Origin: Proteiniphilum sp.
GTDB lineage: Bacteria; Bacteroidota; Bacteroidia; Bacteroidales; Dysgonomonadaceae
Length of the DNA: 8,632 bases
Direction: 5' to 3'
Assembly (NCBI GenBank): GCA_016649795.1
Contig: JAENWZ010000080.1
Location: 1-8,632, forward strand
Below are positions 4,291 to 8,632 of the stretch, piece after piece. A program made the position numbers and the translations under genes. The notes under the pieces were generated by a model. That model worked only from the letters and a program-made list of their open reading frames with translations. It was not told the origin of the DNA and did no database searches. Every line of letters begins with the position of its first letter. Positions within the stretch are counted from its first letter, which is position 1.

Positions 4291-7053
4291 CTCATATCCC
4301 CAACTCCTGCCCTTTTCTGTGGCCGGTACACCTTTGGTCATCCATACCGGAGCGGGATCACCTTTGAGGTAATGGTCGAAAAACTGTTGTAGCCGTATGG
4401 AGAGGTCTTTGCTGTTGCGTCGCTGTACGAGATTGTGATCCTCACCATTGTACTGGAGCATCCATACCGGTTTTTCCAGACGGCGCAGCATCATGAAGTA
4501 TTCTATTCCCTGGTACCAGGGAACAGCACCATCCTTGTCGTTGTGCATCATCAGCAGAGGGGTCTCCACTTTGTCGGCAAAGAAGAGGGGGGAGTTGTCG
4601 ATGTAGGGCTGCAGTGAATCACTCATCGCTACACCGATACGCGACTGTGTCTGCTCATACTGGAACTGGCGGCTGCGCCCGGACCCCCAGCGTATACCGC
4701 CGTAGGCACTGGTCATGTTCGACACCGGCGCACCCGCTCCGGCCGCTTTGAACATGTTGGTCTTCGTCACCAGGTAAGCCACCTGGTAGCCACCCCAGCT
4801 CTGTCCCTGAATCGCCATATTCTCCGCATCCACCCATTTGTTTTTTGCAAGGGCTTCGGCACCTGCTACCACGGCGTTGTAGGCATCCATGCCCGGGTTA
4901 CCCACGGTATAATGGATGTCGGGTGTGAAGACAATATAACCACGGCTCACGAAGAAGGGTATATTGATCACCGAACGGCTGGGTGCAGGTGTGAACCAGC
5001 GGTAGAGCTCATCGGAATGCTGCTCGTAGAAATAGATCATCACTGGATATGTTTTCTCCGGATCAAAACCCTCCGGCTTGTAGACAATCCCCTGCAGGGG
5101 TATTCCGGAAAAGGAGGTCCAGGAGAAGAGTTCTGCCCTGCCCCAGTTGTAGTCACCCATCTGCAGATTTATACCGGTCAGCTTCTCCGATGATTCCCAG
5201 AAATCTGAGGTCACATAGAGATCGGGTGACGTGTGGAAGTTACTTTTCTGGAAAACGAAGAGATCATTCTCTTTCGCCTTCGACACCGAAGAGAAAGTGT
5301 ATCCCTCCAGCACTCTTCTCTTCAGTGGCTGACGCCCACTCTGTGCCAGCGTGTAGAACCCTCTCTCCTTATTCCGTTTGTCGAAGGCGGAGAGCGGCAA
5401 CAGATCGTCCGGTTCAATAAACCGTTTCTCAGGATCAGTGTTCAGATACCTGAAGGTGATGGAGTCGCTGCGTCCCGTATGACGGGTGATATTTTCTGCT
5501 TTTCTCTCTCCTTTGGGATCTATTTTCCATATATCGAACGCATCGTTCAGAAGAAGATAGCCGTCGTTCTCTCCCCAGGCAGCAATGCCGTACGATCCCG
5601 GATTGGCGGGCACATCGTTCTTTTCGTTCCAGAAATCCACCGGAATATTTTCGGTGAGGTTACTGATCTTTTTTTTACGGTTATCATAAGCGAACCAGTC
5701 CCGCTGAGCAGCATCCCACCAAATGGTGAAATTGCCCATCGGTGAGAGCAGCGGTCTGCCCGGCAATGGTTGAGCAATGCTCTGCAGGCTGTTCTCCTCC
5801 AGATCTTTTACCCATACATCATACTTTGCTGTGATATCCCATTGGCTCTCTATCTGATAGGGCCGGTCGGACCAGAGCAGGGCATAGCGGCCGTTTCCTT
5901 CGTCAGACACAGTGGCGACAGGCATCTCCTCACCGGCGACCGGAATAAACTGATTGTTGCTGTTGGGATAGATGATACCAGTGTAGGTACGGCGACTTTC
6001 ACGTTTCAGCTCCACCAGCTGTTGCGGCGGTATAAGTGGGTCCTGCCAGTTCCATACATCGAGCGTAGCCATCTCAAAATCGACCAGGGTGGTGTCTTTG
6101 GGCTCCTGCCTCGGGGCAGCACCTGTGAGAATCCGTTTACCGTCTTTGCTGAAAGAGGGAGATGCAAACTCATTAAAGATCCACCCTTCGGGCAGTCCGG
6201 TTGCGTTTCTATCGGCAATGATACGGGCGGAATCAGCCCCGTTTTCGAAATAGCGCAGATCGAACACTTTCTGCATCACTTTCGAAGTGTCGCCGGTGGA
6301 GAGATAAACCAGTTGGGACCCCGGCTCATCGAACGAGAGCGACTTGTATTCTCTCTTTTCTCTGGAGATCCTTTTGAACTCCGGTTTGATAAGATCGAAA
6401 AAGAGCACTCCCGGAACATCGGTACTATCCTTCTTCTCCGGTTCAATCACAACGGCAAACGCATTCCCGAATTTATTGAAGAGATGCTCTTTTGCATTGC
6501 GGATGGTATCTTCTCCCTGTGACAAAAGATCCCGCAATATCAGCAACTCTTTGGGCTTCTCCTTTTTCTCCTCTTTTTTCGTAGTGTCTTTCGGCAGGGT
6601 GGTGGTGTATGCTACATGTGTCACCGATTCCTGCGCTGTTTTGAATGATTTCACATTGGCGATTTTTTGCACCTCGAAAGTTCGGTTGTTGATAATCAAC
6701 AGTGAATCTTTAGGCATCTCGTCCGCTTTCTTCTTGTCGATGCGCGCCTGCCGTCTTTCGGCAAACGGGGCCTTGAGTAGTCCCACGGTCCACTTCCCGT
6801 CATGAGACAGTTTGTAACGGCTCACTCTCTCAACCGTGAGCGAGCGGTTTCCTGAGAGGTCGCGGATATAGAGGGTGGTATCCCCTTCCTGTGGGCTGAT
6901 AAGCGCTGCAACAATGCTCCCGTCGTTGCTGACTGTTGTACCCGTGAGACTCTTCCAGCTATCATAAACAGAGTGGTCGAGCGGTTTTTTCTGCGAATAG
7001 AGAATCGTTGTCAATAAAAGAAAACAGAGTGTGATCTGAATGGATTTATACAT
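4273..7053 (-). CDS. secreted prolyl oligopeptidase-family (S9) serine peptidase
   Basis: A 926-residue exported peptidase, longer than typical DPP IV or POP (about 700-770). Residues 1-20 form a signal peptide ending near LYSQ. Residues about 40-620 are beta-propeller-like, with repeated strand motifs such as KLSHDGKW and PSFSKDGKRI and a charged Lys/Glu insert at about 155-170. Residues 640-900 are the alpha/beta hydrolase domain. The triad is Ser752 (GQSWGGY), Asp841 (HNDKDGAVPW) and His873 (GEDHNL). The region that is usually a Gly-Gly-Pro turn reads YFYEQHSD. Tyr676 aligns with the oxyanion tyrosine of DPP IV. It probably cleaves short peptides in the periplasm, a role fitting peptide-fermenting Bacteroidetes, but specificity is unknown. 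It is a single-gene unit, convergent with the methyltransferase and divergent from the metal ATPase. Confidence 0.92.
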   Translation of the reverse strand: MYKSIQITLCFLLLTTILYSQKKPLDHSVYDSWKSLTGTTVSNDGSIVAALISPQEGDTTLYIRDLSGNRSLTVERVSRYKLSHDGKWTVGLLKAPFAERRQARIDKKKADEMPKDSLLIINNRTFEVQKIANVKSFKTAQESVTHVAYTTTLPKDTTKKEEKKEKPKELLILRDLLSQGEDTIRNAKEHLFNKFGNAFAVVIEPEKKDSTDVPGVLFFDLIKPEFKRISREKREYKSLSFDEPGSQLVYLSTGDTSKVMQKVFDLRYFENGADSARIIADRNATGLPEGWIFNEFASPSFSKDGKRILTGAAPRQEPKDTTLVDFEMATLDVWNWQDPLIPPQQLVELKRESRRTYTGIIYPNSNNQFIPVAGEEMPVATVSDEGNGRYALLWSDRPYQIESQWDITAKYDVWVKDLEENSLQSIAQPLPGRPLLSPMGNFTIWWDAAQRDWFAYDNRKKKISNLTENIPVDFWNEKNDVPANPGSYGIAAWGENDGYLLLNDAFDIWKIDPKGERKAENITRHTGRSDSITFRYLNTDPEKRFIEPDDLLPLSAFDKRNKERGFYTLAQSGRQPLKRRVLEGYTFSSVSKAKENDLFVFQKSNFHTSPDLYVTSDFWESSEKLTGINLQMGDYNWGRAELFSWTSFSGIPLQGIVYKPEGFDPEKTYPVMIYFYEQHSDELYRWFTPAPSRSVINIPFFVSRGYIVFTPDIHYTVGNPGMDAYNAVVAGAEALAKNKWVDAENMAIQGQSWGGYQVAYLVTKTNMFKAAGAGAPVSNMTSAYGGIRWGSGRSRQFQYEQTQSRIGVAMSDSLQPYIDNSPLFFADKVETPLLMMHNDKDGAVPWYQGIEYFMMLRRLEKPVWMLQYNGEDHNLVQRRNSKDLSIRLQQFFDHYLKGDPAPVWMTKGVPATEKGRSWGYEIDVTM

Positions 7054-7113
7054 AACGGTTTAATTTTTCAGTGATTGGTGCTGACCCTTCGAATGTTGCT
7101 AATCATTCATTAA

Positions 7114-7121
7114 CAAAAATA
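7114..7121 (-). promoter_or_regulatory. candidate -7 element for the S9 peptidase gene
   Basis: Read on the minus strand this is TATTTTTG, matching TAnnTTTG. It would start transcription about 55 bases before the peptidase ATG. No TTTG is found at the expected -33 spacing, so only half of the promoter is supported. Confidence 0.35.
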
Positions 7122-7140
7122 CAACATTTTTGGATTATAT

Positions 7141-7157
7141 AAGGATGATCATGCCTT
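7141..7157. promoter_or_regulatory. imperfect palindrome in the divergent spacer
   Basis: AAGGATGATCATGCCTT contains the perfect 8-base palindrome ATGATCAT flanked by AAGG and CCTT, with one extra G on the right side. It may be an operator half-shared by the two divergent genes, or chance. Confidence 0.3.
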
Positions 7158-7181
7158 AATGAACTTCGTTGACGCTGAATT

Positions 7182-7201
7182 GTTTCATAATTATATGAAA
7201 C
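7182..7201. promoter_or_regulatory. perfect 8-4-8 inverted repeat, possible operator
   Basis: GTTTCATA (7182-7189) is the exact reverse complement of TATGAAAC (7194-7201), with ATTA between. It is too AT-rich and lacks a T-run for a terminator, and lies 79 bases before the ATPase start and next to the Fur-like box. A dimeric regulator site is the simplest reading. I do not recognise the family. Confidence 0.5.
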
Positions 7202-7206
7202 GAGCA

Positions 7207-7221
7207 TGAGAATCATTCTCA
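7207..7221. promoter_or_regulatory. Fur-family-like 7-1-7 operator
   Basis: TGAGAATCATTCTCA is a perfect 7-1-7 palindrome centred on C7214. It differs from the classical Fur 7-1-7 consensus TGATAATnATTATCA at one position in each arm, and GAGAATCATT occurs within known enterobacterial Fur boxes. It lies 59 bases upstream of the metal ATPase start. The family (Fur, Zur or PerR) and the regulated direction are inferred. Confidence 0.55.
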
Positions 7222-7280
7222 CACAAGAACATGATTAAAGCGAGTTCCATACACCATAAAGAGAAAAATAATATAATCGT

Positions 7281-8632
7281 ATGAAAGAAGAGAACATTTA
7301 CAATATACAACTCACGCGTGAAACAGCGTTGCCGGAATCCACTCTTCAGCAAATCAGTGGGGTGGTCTCAGTACAGCCGGGAAAAAATCAGAATAGTGTC
7401 ACGCTTACGATAGAAGAGAAGCGGCAGGATGATGCTGCTGAGATCCTGCAAGAGGTAGTAACCGCTATTCGGGAATCGGGTGGGGAGGTGAAAACGGAAA
7501 AGATCACTCAGCCGGTACTCAACATGACCTGCGCGGCGTGCGCATCGAGCACTCAGAACATTCTTTCATTTGTACCCGGTGTAATGGCCGCCTCTGTAAA
7601 CTACGGCAACGGAAAGGGAAATATTGAATACCTGTCCGGTATCACAACACCTGAGGAGATGAAAAAGGCCTTGCAGGAGATCGGCTACGACCTTCTTATT
7701 GAGGAGGAAGAGGCCTCTTTCGGGAACCTGGAACAGATTCAGGAGGAGAATTATAAAAAACTGCGCCGTCATACTCTCTGGGCGGTGGTACTCTCCGTTC
7801 CGCTGGTTATCATCGGGATGTTCTTTATGCATGCTCCCTTTGCCAACATCACCATGTGGGCACTGGCAACACCGATCCTTTTTATCTTCGGACGACGCTT
7901 CTTCGTGGGTGCCTGGAGACAGGCAAAACACCGCTCCGCCAATATGGATACGCTGGTGGCATTGAGTACCGGAATAGCCTATCTCTTCAGTCTTTTCAAT
8001 ATGATCTGGCCACGATTCTGGGAGAGCCGTGGGCTGGAAGCGCATGTCTATTTCGAGGCGGCAGGTGTGATCATCGCTTTTATCCTGCTGGGGAAGATGC
8101 TCGAAGCAAAGGCTAAAGGGAACACCTCAAGTGCGATAAGGAAGCTGATGGGATTGCAGCCCTCTTCAGTGGTAGCTTTCAGGGACGGTAAGCCGGAGGA
8201 GATCCCCATCTCTGATCTTCTGATAGGTGATATAGTGCTGGTGAAACCGGGAGAGAAGATTGCCGTGGACGGTGAAGTGACTGAAGGAAGCTCTTTCGTA
8301 GACGAAAGCATGATCTCCGGCGAGCCTATCCCCGTGGAAAAGAGCCCCGGTGATAAGGTATTCGCCGGCACCATCAACCAGAAAGGGAGCTTCCGCTTTA
8401 AGGCACAAAAGGTGGGGAAAGAGACACTCCTCGCACAGATCATCCGTACGGTCGATGAGGCCCAGGGAAGCAAAGCACCCGTACAGGGGCTGGTGGATAA
8501 AATAGCCGGTATCTTCGTGCCGGTGGTGATTGGTATTGCCCTGCTTAGTTTTATCCTTTGGCTTATTTTCGGGGGTGACAACGGGTTCGTGTACGGATTG
8601 CTGGCGATGGTGACCGTGCTGGTCATCGCCTG
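7281..8632 (+). CDS. copA: P1B-type (CopA-like) metal-transporting ATPase, N-terminal part
   Basis: The reading frame stays open to the window edge: 450 codons plus TG, presumably the Cys of the CPC ion-binding motif after VLVIA. An in-frame TAA at 7269-7271 makes 7281 the first possible ATG. Residues 1-72 look like a heavy-metal-associated domain without CxxC. Residues about 77-142 form a second one with NMTCAACAS (Cys84, Cys87), the copper-type motif. Membrane helices lie near 165-183, 190-206, 222-243, 256-272, 408-430 and 433-450. NMDTLVALST (221-230) and the actuator loop SGEP (346-349, replacing the TGE of other P-type pumps) are typical of P1B pumps. It probably exports Cu(I) from the cytoplasm or supplies copper for oxidase maturation. 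The phosphorylation site (DKTGT), ATP-binding domain and later specificity motifs lie outside the window, so the metal is inferred. Confidence 0.9.
   Translation, partial: MKEENIYNIQLTRETALPESTLQQISGVVSVQPGKNQNSVTLTIEEKRQDDAAEILQEVVTAIRESGGEVKTEKITQPVLNMTCAACASSTQNILSFVPGVMAASVNYGNGKGNIEYLSGITTPEEMKKALQEIGYDLLIEEEEASFGNLEQIQEENYKKLRRHTLWAVVLSVPLVIIGMFFMHAPFANITMWALATPILFIFGRRFFVGAWRQAKHRSANMDTLVALSTGIAYLFSLFNMIWPRFWESRGLEAHVYFEAAGVIIAFILLGKMLEAKAKGNTSSAIRKLMGLQPSSVVAFRDGKPEEIPISDLLIGDIVLVKPGEKIAVDGEVTEGSSFVDESMISGEPIPVEKSPGDKVFAGTINQKGSFRFKAQKVGKETLLAQIIRTVDEAQGSKAPVQGLVDKIAGIFVPVVIGIALLSFILWLIFGGDNGFVYGLLAMVTVLVIA

Noticed and set aside
4087..4392. 101-codon plus-strand open frame across the repeat tract
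   Set aside because: It runs out of frame through the end of the methyltransferase gene, the repeats and the end of the S9 gene. The Ser/Leu/Ile/His-rich sequence simply reflects the repeat units.
5233..5745. 170-codon plus-strand open frame
   Set aside because: Antisense shadow of the S9 peptidase with no family features.
5770..6522. 250-codon open frame on the plus strand
   Set aside because: It lies entirely antisense to the S9 peptidase, has no recognisable domain or start signal, and is explained by codon bias of the real gene.
7566..8045. 159-codon minus-strand open frame
   Set aside because: Also antisense to the ATPase reading frame, and no domain is recognisable.
8048..8626. 192-codon minus-strand open frame
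   Set aside because: Antisense to the metal ATPase, rich in Ser, Pro and Ile as expected for a reverse-complement shadow. The plus-strand frame has clear P-type ATPase motifs.

Overview
The window most likely comes from a Bacteroidota (Bacteroidetes) chromosome, probably order Bacteroidales. Evidence: a near-perfect Bacteroidetes housekeeping promoter (TTTG, 20 bases, TACTTTTG) ahead of rpmI, mostly weak Shine-Dalgarno sequences, AT-rich spacers around about 45-50% GC genes, and a gene content typical of that phylum (a GH43 lipoprotein, a very long S9 peptidase, a NimA-like flavoprotein). I cannot place it to genus from the sequence alone.

Left edge (1-326). The window opens inside the 3' end of a group II intron. 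Domain V (30-59) and domain VI with a bulged branch-point adenosine (A91) can be folded by eye, and the intron ends at about base 97. An AT-rich leader follows, holding the promoter and 5' hairpin of the ribosomal protein operon. Ribosomal block (327-1025): rpmI (L35), a 97-base spacer with two overlapping hairpins, rplT (L20), then an intrinsic terminator. The infC gene that usually precedes rpmI is not in the window.

Centre, plus strand (1026-4157): a GH43-family lipoprotein glycosidase, a NimA/pyridoxamine-phosphate-oxidase-like flavoprotein 12 bases downstream, an exported thioredoxin, and a TrmH/SpoU-type RNA 2'-O-methyltransferase 15 bases after the thioredoxin. The first two look like one transcription unit and the last two like another. 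They share no obvious pathway.

Convergent junction (4158-4290): a C/T/A-rich tract of degenerate 7-, 8- and 16-base repeats separates the methyltransferase from the S9 peptidase and runs into the peptidase's last codons. The minus strand then carries one long gene (4273-7053), a secreted prolyl-oligopeptidase-family serine peptidase of 926 residues with an intact Ser/Asp/His triad.

Divergent junction (7054-7280): this spacer is rich in palindromes. It holds a 15-base Fur-family-like 7-1-7 box, a perfect 8-4-8 inverted repeat 5 bases away from it, and a weaker palindrome further left. To the right starts a CopA-like P1B-type metal ATPase (7281 to the window end), cut by the window edge just as its predicted CPC metal-binding motif begins.

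I see no clearly new multi-gene system. The observations most worth following up are the operator-like cluster in front of the metal ATPase, the intron insertion beside the essential ribosomal protein operon, and the convergent-gene repeat tract.
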